NCBI GenBank assembly: GCA_036502085.1
Contig: DASXZD010000005.1
Location: 62,001 to 126,000 of the forward strand
DNA: 64,000 bases
Source of the DNA: PALSA-505 sp036502085
GTDB taxonomy: Bacteria > Actinomycetota > Actinomycetes > Streptosporangiales > Streptosporangiaceae
Reading direction: 5' to 3'
Below, one piece after another: positions 54,301 through 61,569 of this stretch; position 1 is the stretch's first letter; each line of letters begins with the position of its first letter. Under the pieces are notes generated by a model. It had not been told where the DNA came from. It saw only the letters and a list, made by a program, of their open reading frames with translations, and ran no database searches. A program made the translations under genes and the position numbers.

Positions 54301-54466
54301 CGCAGCCCAGGTCACCGCCGAGTACACGGCATCGGGGGACACCGCAGGATTGCGTTCACCTCCGCTTGGGCATCCCACGTCGCCGGAACCCACCGGCGGC
54401 GGCATAAGGCCATCCCATCCCCAGACCCGGACCGTTTCCAGCCGCGTGACCGGAGGTCGCTCGTGA
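48308..54466 (+). CDS. Giant exported FnIII/LamG-repeat protein (2052 aa)
   Basis: From ATG 48308 the protein has a long basic signal sequence (RRALWVPLAVLPTALLVVAP, cleavage near AGAAS), a Pro/Ala-rich linker and then alternating fibronectin type III and LamG-like jellyroll domains: six FnIII (e.g. ANQATVSWQAPSGSDPAVTG) and six LamG units starting near residues 218, 533, 847, 1162, 1477 and 1792. Each LamG has VFYRLADT, GWINTTSGG, NWHFVAVT and VYVDGTSLGTQNF; the last five end in GCCGFF. It is probably a surface or secreted carbohydrate-binding or adhesive protein. Its stop overlaps the RHS gene start (GTGA). Confidence 0.9.
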   Translation: MAIRVRRPASFSAGNDRTDRRGRRALWVPLAVLPTALLVVAPTSQAGAASRAPAASRGRITPPAAARTHRPPAAAPLASSWAKAYHPRHATHGVLALNGELLRSSAGGNPPRPGAPVLPFQCAVPSAPGSVSATAGASQAAVTWTAANGNGTTISAYVVREATGPDVGASIATSGNGTAATLTGLAGGTAATFSVVAESSCGAGPAGTSAAATPTGPATTYLGSVQASTPAAFYRLDEPTGSTVMADSSGGAADGTYSGQETLGQPAALASDPAPSTRYATCCSGIGAAGPALPQFENARTVEAWFNTTSATTNQAIVGYGPTSTNEAFIVSLSAHSVNVDGFNDYLAFPTPRPADDGNWHLATVTYDGTTVTVYLDGQQVGSAPFSGTINTLDPAGLSMAGFPGYNFFNGDLADVAIYPAALSAATVAAHFAASGYSLPAAVTSLNVFFGGTNAADVTWGHAAAGGSVTSYVVSALGGSPGSPSVAVPGDATAARLTGLQAGTYTFQVVAMNAFGSGPPATSKSFKVTGTASTYASTVLSAAPSVFYRLDDFTPHAIADSSGGAATGVYTTQSTLGQTGPLGNDPATAISDAASGPGASGSPALPTFAAPRTFESWVNTTSTGEEFVGGYGVQSTSEGFAVAIQPHDVIASGVNDDLTFASPAALNDGGWHFVVVTTTGSSVTVYVDGNSLGTQNFAIALNTVSAPQGLEIGSGVQGCCGFFSGDLADVAVFPAALTAAQVTAQFAASGLSAPTAPGTPAATAGANQASVTWQAASGSDPAVTGYLVTARKGSAAVNAISVPATATGATVTGLAGGTAYTFRIQALNEYGAGAAATTSAVTPTGSASTYASTVLSSKPSVFYRLADSDASAMADSSGKGVIGAYTAQPTLGVTGPLPNDAAAAISSNANGPAGGGSPSLPLFAQPRTMEGWINTTSGGQNFLAGYGNESTSEGFAVSVEPHAVIVQGFSDDLAFTSAAGLNDANWHFVVVTTTGSSATVYVDGTSLGTQNFAEPLNTLPTPQGLQIGAGVQGCCGFFNGSLADIAVFPTALTAAKVTAQFAASGLGRPTAPGAPAATPGANQATVSWQAPSGSNPAVTGYLVTALKGSSTVSALSVAAAATSTTVTGLAGGTAYTFKIQALNVYGAGTAATTSAVTPTGSASTYVTTVQSSNPAVFYRLADTDSRALADSSGNGATGAYTAQPTLGVAGPLASDPATAISSNANGPAGSGNPSLPLFSQPRTLEGWINTTSGGEDFLAGYGNESTSEGFAVAMQPHDVIVSGFSDDLTFTTTSAINDGNWHFVAVTSNGTSATVYVDGTSLGTQNFPITLDTLSTSPGLQLGAGVEGCCGFFNGGLADIAVFPTALTTAQVTAQFAASGLATPAAPGAPAATAGANQATVSWQAPSGSDPAVTGYLVTALKGGTAVNAVSVPATATSTGVTGLTGGTAYTFRIQALNEYGAGPAATTSAVTPTGAAATYVSTVLASNPSAFYRLADTDSHAMADSSGNGATGAYTAQVTLGQPGPLAGDTAPSISSNANGPAAGGNPSLPLFGQPRTVEGWINTTSGGEEFLAGYGNESTSEGFAVATQPDDVIVSGFSDDLTFTTTSALNDGSWHFVAVTSNGTTATVYVDGISIGTRSFTTPLDTLPTPQGLQIGAGVQGCCGFFSGDLADVAVFPAGLTAAKIAAQFAASGLSTPAAPGSPVATGGVNQATVSWQAPSGSDPAVTGYLITALKGSTAVNSASVPSTASSTSITGLAGGVAYTFQIQALNEYGAGAAATTSAVTPTGTASTYASTVLSAHPSVFYRLADTDRRAMADSSGNGATGGYTAQPTLGVAGPLVSDPAAAISSNANGPAGGGGPSLPLFNNSRTLEGWIDTTSGGSEFLAGYGTESTSQGFTVLTQPSDVIVSGFGDDLTFTSTTALNNGSWHFVVATTNGTSATVYVDGTSLGSQNFPAPLDTVPAPQGLQIGAGVQGCCGFFSGDLADIAIFPTALTAAQVTAEYTASGDTAGLRSPPLGHPTSPEPTGGGIRPSHPQTRTVSSRVTGGRS
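48961..54330 (+). repeat. Six ~945-bp tandem coding repeats
   Basis: LamG-FnIII units begin near 48961, 49903, 50849, 51794, 52738 and 53683, 942-946 bases apart. Units 2-6 are similar at the DNA level over long blocks; unit 1 is the most divergent and lacks the GCCGFF word. Confidence 0.9.
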
Positions 54467-57400
54467 CTCTCGACCCGACGAGGCTGTTCGCCTCCCGACC
54501 CGGCCGCCGTTCCCGGCGACGGTTCCGCCTGACCCGCTCCCGTACGGCCGTGCTGGCCACAGGGTCGGCGCTGTTCATCCAGCTAACCGCCGTGCCCGTG
54601 CCGGCCGTGGCCGCCACCGCCGCCGTCTCCTACACCTATGACGCGTCCGGCCGGCTGGCCACGGTCACCACCGCGGCCGGGACCGCGACCTACAACTACG
54701 ACGCCGAGGGCAACCTGCTCTCGATCACCCAGGCCGGCGGCGGCCCGCGGCACGGCACAGCGGCCGGCCGTACGGCCGCGCCGACACCCGTGATCACCTC
54801 GGCCCGGCCGGCCGTAGTGGCGTCCGGCAAGACCATCGTCATCAGCGGCCGGGGCTTCTCCGCCACCGCGGTCAAGGACGTCGTGCGGGTCGGCGATCTG
54901 CTGGCCCACGTCACCGCCGCGTCCGCGACGGAGCTGAAGGTGAGCGCACCCCCCGGGACCGGCGGCGACGTTCGCGTGATCACCCCGGGCGGAGTGGCCC
55001 GCGGGCCACGGGTCAAGATCACCGAGCAAGGAGCGGCCGTCCCGCTGCCGCCGGGCCGTGACCCGCATCCGCTGCGGGCCGGCGCGGGGGTAACCGCCCT
55101 GTCCGGCCTGGTCGAGACCAATAAGGGTGCTCGCCTGCCCGGCGTCACGATCACCGTGGCCTCGACCGCCGGCCGGACCCAGGCCAGCACCACCACCGGC
55201 TCCGGCGGCCAGTTCCTGATCGCGCACCTGGCCTCCGGCCGCCACCAGCTGATCATCTCCGCGAACAACGTCGGCGGCCGCCAGTACGGCGTGTACGCCG
55301 AGCCGGTGGAACTACCCGCGGGCCGGACCACGGTCCTGCCCTGGGTCACCTACCTGACCCCGCTGGATATGGCCCACGCCATCACGATCACCTCTCCCGC
55401 CGCCCGCGAGGTGAACGTGACCTCGCCGAAGCTCCCCGGGCTGGTGATCCAGATTCCCAAGGGGACGGTGATCCGCGACCGTAACGGCCATGCGGTGACG
55501 AAGGTGTCGCTGACCCCGCTGACGGTGGGCCGCACCCCCTACCCGCTGGCGCCCGGCATGCAGCCCGGCTTCTTCACCCTGCAGCCCGGTAATACCACCG
55601 TCAGCGGCCCGGGGCTGCGGGTCATCTACCCCAACGCCACCGGCCAGCCGCCCGGCACGGCCATCCCGTACTTCATCGACAGCCCCGACTGGGCCGGGAC
55701 TGGCTGGTGGCGCTACGGCACCGGGCACGTCAGCGCCAACGGCAAGCAAATCATCCCGACCGCGGGAACCCGCTGGCACATCATGGAACTCGGCGGCTTC
55801 GGCACCAACCCGCCGCCCAACCCCAATCCGCCGCCTTGCCCCGGCAGCCCCCCGCCGCCCGGTGGCGGGGGCGGCGGTAGCGGCGGCTCACCGCCCGACG
55901 GCCCCAGCTGCCCGCTGGGCGGTGGCCCCGGTGACCCCATCAACCTGGGCACCGGCCTGATGGTGAACGAGGCTACCGACCTGGCCCTGCCCGACGTCGA
56001 GGGCATCACCCTGACCCGCACGTACCGCCAGCTCGATGACACCGTGCGGGACTTCGGCATCGGCACCAGCAGCAGCCTGAACTTCTACATCGTGGCCAAC
56101 TCCGCCGGAGACTTCGTGCTCTACAGCCCCGACGGCGGCAAGATCAGCTACGACCCCACCGGCACGACCGGCCTGTACCAGTCGGTCGGCAGCCCGTCGC
56201 TGTTCTACGGCTCCACCCTGATCTGGACGAATGGGGACACCGACGGCCCGTTCACCGTCGATCTCACCAACGGCACGGTGCTGTCGTTCAGCGACCCGGC
56301 CTACCTGAGCCAGATCACCGACCGCTACGGCAACTCGATCAAGATCACCCGCAGCAACGTCATCGGGAACCTGCAGACCGTCACCACATCGGACGGCCGG
56401 TGGATGAAGTTCACGTACGGCAACTGCGTGACGGCCTCCCCGTCCACCACCTGCATCAAGCAGGTCCAGGACAACTCCGGCCGGACGGTCAGCTATGGCT
56501 ACGACGCCTCCGGCCGGCTGACGACCGTGACCAACCCGGCGGGAGGCGTGACCAGCTACGGCTGGGCGCCCTGCACATCGGCGATGACCTGCGCCGAACT
56601 GCTGACTGCCACGGACCCGGCCGGCCATGTCACCTCGAACACCTACAACCCCACGACCGGCTGGATCACCGGCCAGACCGACGGGGTCGGCGGCAACTGG
56701 AGCTACAGCTACCTGACCAACACCAGCGGCCAGATCCAGCAGGCGACCGTGACCGACCCCAGGGGCATCGAGCAGATCTACGCCTTCAACGCCAGCGGTC
56801 TTCCCTCGTCGGTGACCAGCGCGGCCGGCACCTCGTCCGCCCGGACCACCTCGTATGTCTTCGACCCGGGCACCAACCTGCTCACCAGTCAGACCGACCC
56901 GCTCGGCCGCACCACCAGCTACGCCTACGACTCCCGTGGTGACGTCACCTCGGTCACCTACCTGACCGGGACCTCCAGCGCCGTTACCTGGTCCTATACC
57001 TACGACCCTGTGTACGGCCGGGTCGCCAGCCTCACCGACCCGCTCGGCCAGACCAGCACGATCGCCTACAACGACTCCGCCCAGACCGAAACGGTCACCG
57101 ACCCGCTCGGCAACCAGTGGGTCGTTACCCTCAACAACGAGGGCCAGCCGATCCAGCTCACCAATCCGGCCGGCGGGAACACGTACATGAGTTACCTCTT
57201 CGGCAACCTGATCGCCGTGGCCGACCCCCTGGGCAACGCGAGCGGCACCTACTACAACTCGGTCGGCCAGGAACTCCAGTCCATCGATGACGAGGGCAAC
57301 ACGACCACCTATACCTACAACGCGCTCGGGGAGCAGGCCAGCGTGACCAGCCCGACGGGGGCGGTGACGAGCGACGGGTACGACGCCGACGGCAACCTGA

Positions 57401-58965
57401 CCAGCATCACCGACGCCAACGGGAACAAGACCAGCTACACCTACAACGGCGACAGCGAGCTCGCCACCAAGACCGACCCCCTCGGCAAGGTCACCACCGA
57501 CAGCTACGACGGCGATGGGGACCTGACGCAGGTCATCGACGCCATGAGCAACAAGGACACGTTCGCCTACGACGACTTCGGCGACGTGACCACGGCCAGG
57601 TACGGCGTATCAGGCACCAGCCAGCAGACCAAGATCGTCAACACCTACGACCTGGCCAGCCGGCTGACCAAGGCGGTCCAGACCCCCGGCGGGACCTACT
57701 CGCTCAGCTACGACGGCCTGGGCGACATCCTCAACCAGACGAGCCCGCAAGGGACCGTGACGCGCGCGTACAACAACGACCAGCAGCCGACGTCACTGAC
57801 CGTCCCCGGCCAGACCAAGATCACCTATACCTACGACAAGGACAGCAACCTCACCAAGGTCACCCAGGGCACGACGTCAGTGACCCAGGCCTATAACGGC
57901 CTCGGCCGGGTTACCTCCCTCACGCTGCCGGACGGCATCAAGGACACCAAGGCCTACGACGCCGACTCCGACCTGACCGGCCAGACCTTCAAGAAGGGCA
58001 CCACCAGCGTCGGCGCCGTGAACTACAGCTACACCGCCAACGGCCAGATCAGCTCGGAGTCGGGCAGCCTGGCCAGCGCCGTCCTGCCCGCCGCGGTCAC
58101 CGGCAACACCTATAACGCCGACAACGAGATCAGCACGTGGAACGGCACCGCCTACGCCTACAACGCCGACGGCGACCTGACCTCCAACGGGACCAACAGC
58201 TACACCTGGAACGACCAGAACCAGCTCACCGGCATCAGCGGCGGGGTCACGGCCTCGTTCAGCTACAACCCGTTCGGTCAGCAGGTCTCCTCGACGGTCG
58301 GCGGCACGGCCACCTCCTACCTGTTCGACGGCATCAAGTCCGACGACAACGTCGTCCAGGAGCAGTCGGGAGGCAGCCCCACGGCCAACCTGCTCACCGG
58401 GGCCCCCGGCCAGATCTTCCAGTTCACCACGCCGTCGGGAACCAATAGTTCGCTGCTCACCAGCCGGCTGGATACCACGATGGCGCTGGCGAGTTCCGCC
58501 GGCGCGATCACCACCAGTTACTCCTACACTCCCCACGGCGCCGTCACCGCGAGCGGCGCGTCCTCACCCAGCACCTTCGAGTTCGACGCGACCCAGAACA
58601 CCGGGACCGGCCTGTACTCGATGGGTGAGCGCTCCTACAACCCGTCAACCGGCACCTTCATGAGCCAGGATCCGACCGGCTTCAGCAGCGGCACCGACCT
58701 GTACCAGTTCACCAACGACGACCCGATCAACTTCAACGACCCCACCGGCTGCGGTGCCGAACGCGATTTCTGCGTTTCGGCCTCGACCCTGATCGGTGCC
58801 TTGGCCCTCACCGGCGTAGCCCTTCTTGCCCTGGCCTTTGCCCCCGAGGCCATCCTGGCGTCTCTCGCCCTGGGTGACATTCTCGGTATCGCTGGCCTAG
58901 CCGCCGCATTCGGCGGACTCATAGGTAACGCAGTCGGCACCTATCCGGGCAACTGCCCGGACTGA
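54463..58965 (+). CDS. Exported RHS/YD-repeat protein with hydrophobic C-terminal tip (1500 aa)
   Basis: It starts at GTG 54463 over the LamG stop. Order: signal/anchor at ~28-50; two YD repeats at 53-90 (VSYTYDASGRLATVTT); IPT/TIG domain 106-172 (PVITSARPAVVASGKTIVIS); carboxypeptidase-regulatory-like domain ~211-265 (ALSGLVETNKGARLPGVTIT); a unique beta-rich region; a Pro/Gly linker; DUF6531-like start ~490 (GTGLMVNEATDLALPDVEGI); ~650-1330 YD repeats; RHS core ~1388-1425 (GERSYNPSTGTFMSQDP, DPTG). The tip of ~70 residues is hydrophobic (ASTLIGALALTGVALLALAF, GLAAAFGGLIGNAVG). No immunity gene follows in the same direction. Confidence 0.9.
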   Translation: MTLDPTRLFASRPGRRSRRRFRLTRSRTAVLATGSALFIQLTAVPVPAVAATAAVSYTYDASGRLATVTTAAGTATYNYDAEGNLLSITQAGGGPRHGTAAGRTAAPTPVITSARPAVVASGKTIVISGRGFSATAVKDVVRVGDLLAHVTAASATELKVSAPPGTGGDVRVITPGGVARGPRVKITEQGAAVPLPPGRDPHPLRAGAGVTALSGLVETNKGARLPGVTITVASTAGRTQASTTTGSGGQFLIAHLASGRHQLIISANNVGGRQYGVYAEPVELPAGRTTVLPWVTYLTPLDMAHAITITSPAAREVNVTSPKLPGLVIQIPKGTVIRDRNGHAVTKVSLTPLTVGRTPYPLAPGMQPGFFTLQPGNTTVSGPGLRVIYPNATGQPPGTAIPYFIDSPDWAGTGWWRYGTGHVSANGKQIIPTAGTRWHIMELGGFGTNPPPNPNPPPCPGSPPPPGGGGGGSGGSPPDGPSCPLGGGPGDPINLGTGLMVNEATDLALPDVEGITLTRTYRQLDDTVRDFGIGTSSSLNFYIVANSAGDFVLYSPDGGKISYDPTGTTGLYQSVGSPSLFYGSTLIWTNGDTDGPFTVDLTNGTVLSFSDPAYLSQITDRYGNSIKITRSNVIGNLQTVTTSDGRWMKFTYGNCVTASPSTTCIKQVQDNSGRTVSYGYDASGRLTTVTNPAGGVTSYGWAPCTSAMTCAELLTATDPAGHVTSNTYNPTTGWITGQTDGVGGNWSYSYLTNTSGQIQQATVTDPRGIEQIYAFNASGLPSSVTSAAGTSSARTTSYVFDPGTNLLTSQTDPLGRTTSYAYDSRGDVTSVTYLTGTSSAVTWSYTYDPVYGRVASLTDPLGQTSTIAYNDSAQTETVTDPLGNQWVVTLNNEGQPIQLTNPAGGNTYMSYLFGNLIAVADPLGNASGTYYNSVGQELQSIDDEGNTTTYTYNALGEQASVTSPTGAVTSDGYDADGNLTSITDANGNKTSYTYNGDSELATKTDPLGKVTTDSYDGDGDLTQVIDAMSNKDTFAYDDFGDVTTARYGVSGTSQQTKIVNTYDLASRLTKAVQTPGGTYSLSYDGLGDILNQTSPQGTVTRAYNNDQQPTSLTVPGQTKITYTYDKDSNLTKVTQGTTSVTQAYNGLGRVTSLTLPDGIKDTKAYDADSDLTGQTFKKGTTSVGAVNYSYTANGQISSESGSLASAVLPAAVTGNTYNADNEISTWNGTAYAYNADGDLTSNGTNSYTWNDQNQLTGISGGVTASFSYNPFGQQVSSTVGGTATSYLFDGIKSDDNVVQEQSGGSPTANLLTGAPGQIFQFTTPSGTNSSLLTSRLDTTMALASSAGAITTSYSYTPHGAVTASGASSPSTFEFDATQNTGTGLYSMGERSYNPSTGTFMSQDPTGFSSGTDLYQFTNDDPINFNDPTGCGAERDFCVSASTLIGALALTGVALLALAFAPEAILASLALGDILGIAGLAAAFGGLIGNAVGTYPGNCPD

Positions 58966-58973
58966 CGCCGCGA

Positions 58974-59001
58974 GGCCGGGGCGGAAGATTCCGCCCCGGC
59001 C
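58974..59001. terminator. Bidirectional hairpin after RHS gene
   Basis: Arms GGCCGGGGCGGAA (58974-58986) and TTCCGCCCCGGCC (58989-59001) are perfect inverted copies between convergent genes. Confidence 0.75.
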
Positions 59002-59024
59002 GGATGCACTATCGCTAGCCTCGG

Positions 59025-59861
59025 CTATCCGCCGCTAGTCGAGAGGATCTTCAGCGTTGAGGGCGGGCACAGCCAGGTCGTCTGCCCGATGTTGACCGGA
59101 GCGTTGCCGAACTGGTTCTTGTCGAATACCGGAGTGATGATGGGCGTCGGCGACACCGGGAAGCACAGCAGGTGCCACCTCGGCTTGATGATCTTGTAGA
59201 CCTTGCCGTTCACGGTCTTCTGGGTGGGCACGCACAGTTCCACCGGTACGGGGCTCACCTGGGCGCTGACCGGCTTGGGGGCGAATTCGTCCTGCAGCAT
59301 GACCGGCGGCGGCCGGTACGCGCCCGTGACCGGCTTGACCGGGTAGCAGGTGAAGTGGCCGAGGCCAGGAGGCGCGGCCGCCTTCTGCTCGGGCGGGCCG
59401 GTCAGGCTCTTCCAGGTCGGCAGGCACAGCAGGTTGGGCTGGCTGGGCTGCAATGTTGCGGCGCCAAACTGGTTGACGACCCGCACCAGGGGCGTGGGCT
59501 GGGCGGGCTCGGCGATGTTGAAGCACAACAGGTGGGCATTGGGGTTGGTGATGGGGAACACCTGCCCGCTCGGCACCGTCTTGGCCACCGGGTTGCAGTG
59601 GATGACCGCGGGGCCGACCTGCGGCGCGAATGGCGTCGTACTGAACTCGTCCTGCAGCAGGACGTTCCCCGGAGGCTGGAAACCAGGGGCGTCCGCTTTG
59701 TAGCAGAGCTGGTGGTCGATCGTGGTCGTCGTCGCGGCCGGCCGGCCCGTCGACGATGCCGACGCGGCGGCCACGCCGGCCACCGTGCTTCCCGCGGCCA
59801 GGGCGGCTACCGCAACGCCGAGGCCGATCTTCATCGCCACGGGACGTATGGACAAGGACAT
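59025..59861 (-). CDS. Secreted Cys-containing repeat protein, DUF7450-like (278 aa)
   Basis: A signal peptide (IGLGVAVAALAAGSTVAGVA) is followed by two similar halves, each with a strand pattern around HQLCYKADAPGFQPPG / HFTCYPVKPVTGAYRPPP, VLLQDEFSTTPFAPQVGP / VMLQDEFAPKPVSAQVSP, a CxP motif, and HLLCFNIAEP / HLLCFPVSPTP ending NQFG. Eight cysteines sit in matching places. The pattern recalls the DUF7450 family of exported proteins; no activity is known. The gene is convergent with the RHS gene. Confidence 0.7.
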   Translation of the reverse strand: MSLSIRPVAMKIGLGVAVAALAAGSTVAGVAAASASSTGRPAATTTTIDHQLCYKADAPGFQPPGNVLLQDEFSTTPFAPQVGPAVIHCNPVAKTVPSGQVFPITNPNAHLLCFNIAEPAQPTPLVRVVNQFGAATLQPSQPNLLCLPTWKSLTGPPEQKAAAPPGLGHFTCYPVKPVTGAYRPPPVMLQDEFAPKPVSAQVSPVPVELCVPTQKTVNGKVYKIIKPRWHLLCFPVSPTPIITPVFDKNQFGNAPVNIGQTTWLCPPSTLKILSTSGG

Positions 59862-60003
59862 GAGGACTGCTCCTTCGCGCGGGGTGAAGGGAAAGGCTGT
59901 CGAGAGCGCCTGTATCGACTCTGAGCCTCGGCGGGCCTTGTCACCACACGCGAGCGCCCACGCAACAACCCACGCAATCCGCTCGGTAATAGCGCTGCTA
60001 CCC

Positions 60004-60021
60004 GCTGATCAGAAGATCAGC
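60004..60021 (-). terminator. Hairpin after tRNA-Lys
   Basis: GCTGATC-AGAA-GATCAGC lies 22 bases past the 3' end of tRNA-Lys on the minus strand. Confidence 0.6.
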
Positions 60022-60042
60022 AAGCGCGTAAGATCAATTGCG

Positions 60043-60114
60043 TGGGGCGCCAGGGGGTCGAACCCTGAACCCATGGGTTAAAAGCCCACTGCTCTGCCAT
60101 TGAGCTAACGCCCC
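60043..60114 (-). tRNA. tRNA-Lys (anticodon TTT)
   Basis: Read on the minus strand it has acceptor GGGGCGT / GCGCCCC, D-arm GCTC-AATGGCA-GAGC, anticodon stem GTGGG/CCCAT with loop CTTTTAA (anticodon TTT), and T-arm GGGTTCGACCC, discriminator A. CCA is not encoded. Confidence 0.95.
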
Positions 60115-60198
60115 GGACGTCGGCCCGGATCGGTGCCTCCGGGCACGAAGCGTACCCACTTCGGCGGCCGCATGTCGCCCGCGGCCGCCCATGTGAGG

Positions 60199-61401
60199 CT
60201 ACCGGTAGGCCGACAAGCCGGTGATCGCCTGGCCCAGGGCCAGCACATGGATCTCTTCGGTGCCCTCGTAGGTCAGCACGGACTCCAGGTTGGCCATGTG
60301 CCTGATCACCGGGTACTCCAGCGTCACGCCGTTCGCGCCCAGGATGGTCCTGGCTTGCCGGGCGATGTCGATGGCGGTCCGCACGTTGGACATCTTGCCC
60401 AGGCTGACCTGCGTCGGGTTGATCTGGCCCGCCTCCTTGAGCCTGCCCAGGTGCAGCGCGAGCAGCTGCGCACGGGACAGGTCGGCGAGCATCCAGGCCA
60501 GCTTGGACTGGGTGAGCTGGAAGGCGCCGATCTTCTTGCCGAACTGCTCACGGGTGCGGGCGTACTCCGCGGCGGCCTCGAAGCAGGCGCGGGCCGCGCC
60601 AGTGGCCCCCCAGGCGATCCCGAATCTGGCCTCGGTCAGGCAGGACAGCGGTCCCTTCAGCCCGGTGACGCCGGGCAGCACCGCGTCGGCCGCCAGCCGC
60701 ACGTCGTCGAAGTGCAGCTCGGAGGTGACCGAGGCGCGCAGCGAGAGCTTCTTGTGGATGTCGCGTGCGGTGAAGCCGCGCGTTCCACGTGGCACCAGGA
60801 ACCCCCGGATCCCCTGCTCGGTGGCCGCCCATACGAGCGCGACATCCGCCACTGAGCCGTTGGTGATCCACATTTTCGTGCCGGATAGCGTCCAGGTGGA
60901 ACCGTTCGGAATAGCGCGGGTTTGCATGCCGCCGGGATCGCTGCCCTGGTCAGGCTCGGTCAGCCCGAAGCAGCCAATCACCTCGCCGGTCGCCATGCGG
61001 GGTAGCCACTGCTCCTTTTGCTCGTCCGAGCCGTACCGCCAGATCGGGTACATGGCCAGCGAGCCCTGCACCGACACCAGGCTGCGCAGGCCGGAGTCGC
61101 CCGCCTCCAGCTCCCGGCAGGCCACCCCGTAGGCGATCGAGCCCATGCCGGCGCAGCCGTACCCGGTCAGGTGCATGCCGAGCATGCCGAGCTTGCCGAG
61201 CTCGGTGGCCAGTTCGCGGGGCAGCATCCCGGCCTCGAACCAGTCTGCGATGTGCGGCGCGGCCCGCTCCGCGACGAACGCGCGGACGGTGTCGCGGACC
61301 AGGCGCTCGTCGGCGGTCAGCTGATCGTCGATGCGGAGCAGGTCCGATCCTTCGTAATCGGGGCGCTTCGCGCGCTCATCGGGGCCAGAGTGTGACGGCA
61401 T
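60199..61401 (-). CDS. gcdH: Glutaryl-CoA dehydrogenase-type acyl-CoA dehydrogenase
   Basis: The 400-residue protein has SVQGSLAMYPIWRYGSDEQK, CFGLTEPDQGSDPGGMQTRA, KMWITNGSVADVALVWAATE, FGKKIGAFQLTQSKLAWMLA and the catalytic Glu in LTYEGTEEIHVLALGQAITG, all typical of glutaryl-CoA dehydrogenase. It oxidises and decarboxylates glutaryl-CoA to crotonyl-CoA in lysine/tryptophan breakdown, passing electrons to ETF. It is a single gene next to tRNA-Lys. Long-known relatives with the same signatures are accurately assigned, but a short-chain acyl-CoA role is possible. Confidence 0.88.
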   Translation of the reverse strand: MPSHSGPDERAKRPDYEGSDLLRIDDQLTADERLVRDTVRAFVAERAAPHIADWFEAGMLPRELATELGKLGMLGMHLTGYGCAGMGSIAYGVACRELEAGDSGLRSLVSVQGSLAMYPIWRYGSDEQKEQWLPRMATGEVIGCFGLTEPDQGSDPGGMQTRAIPNGSTWTLSGTKMWITNGSVADVALVWAATEQGIRGFLVPRGTRGFTARDIHKKLSLRASVTSELHFDDVRLAADAVLPGVTGLKGPLSCLTEARFGIAWGATGAARACFEAAAEYARTREQFGKKIGAFQLTQSKLAWMLADLSRAQLLALHLGRLKEAGQINPTQVSLGKMSNVRTAIDIARQARTILGANGVTLEYPVIRHMANLESVLTYEGTEEIHVLALGQAITGLSAYR

Positions 61402-61569
61402 CGATGATTCCTCTCTGGCCGGTGGCGTGCCCGGCCTGCGCTTCCAGTATCACTGGCGCACCGTCGGCGTCTGTACCCGGCCATGCGTGGTCGCTGTGAG
61501 CCGCCTGTTGCCGGAAGGGTGGGAAGAGGTCGCCGTCGCGGAGGTTCCGGTCGGGGCGAAGCGAACTGG

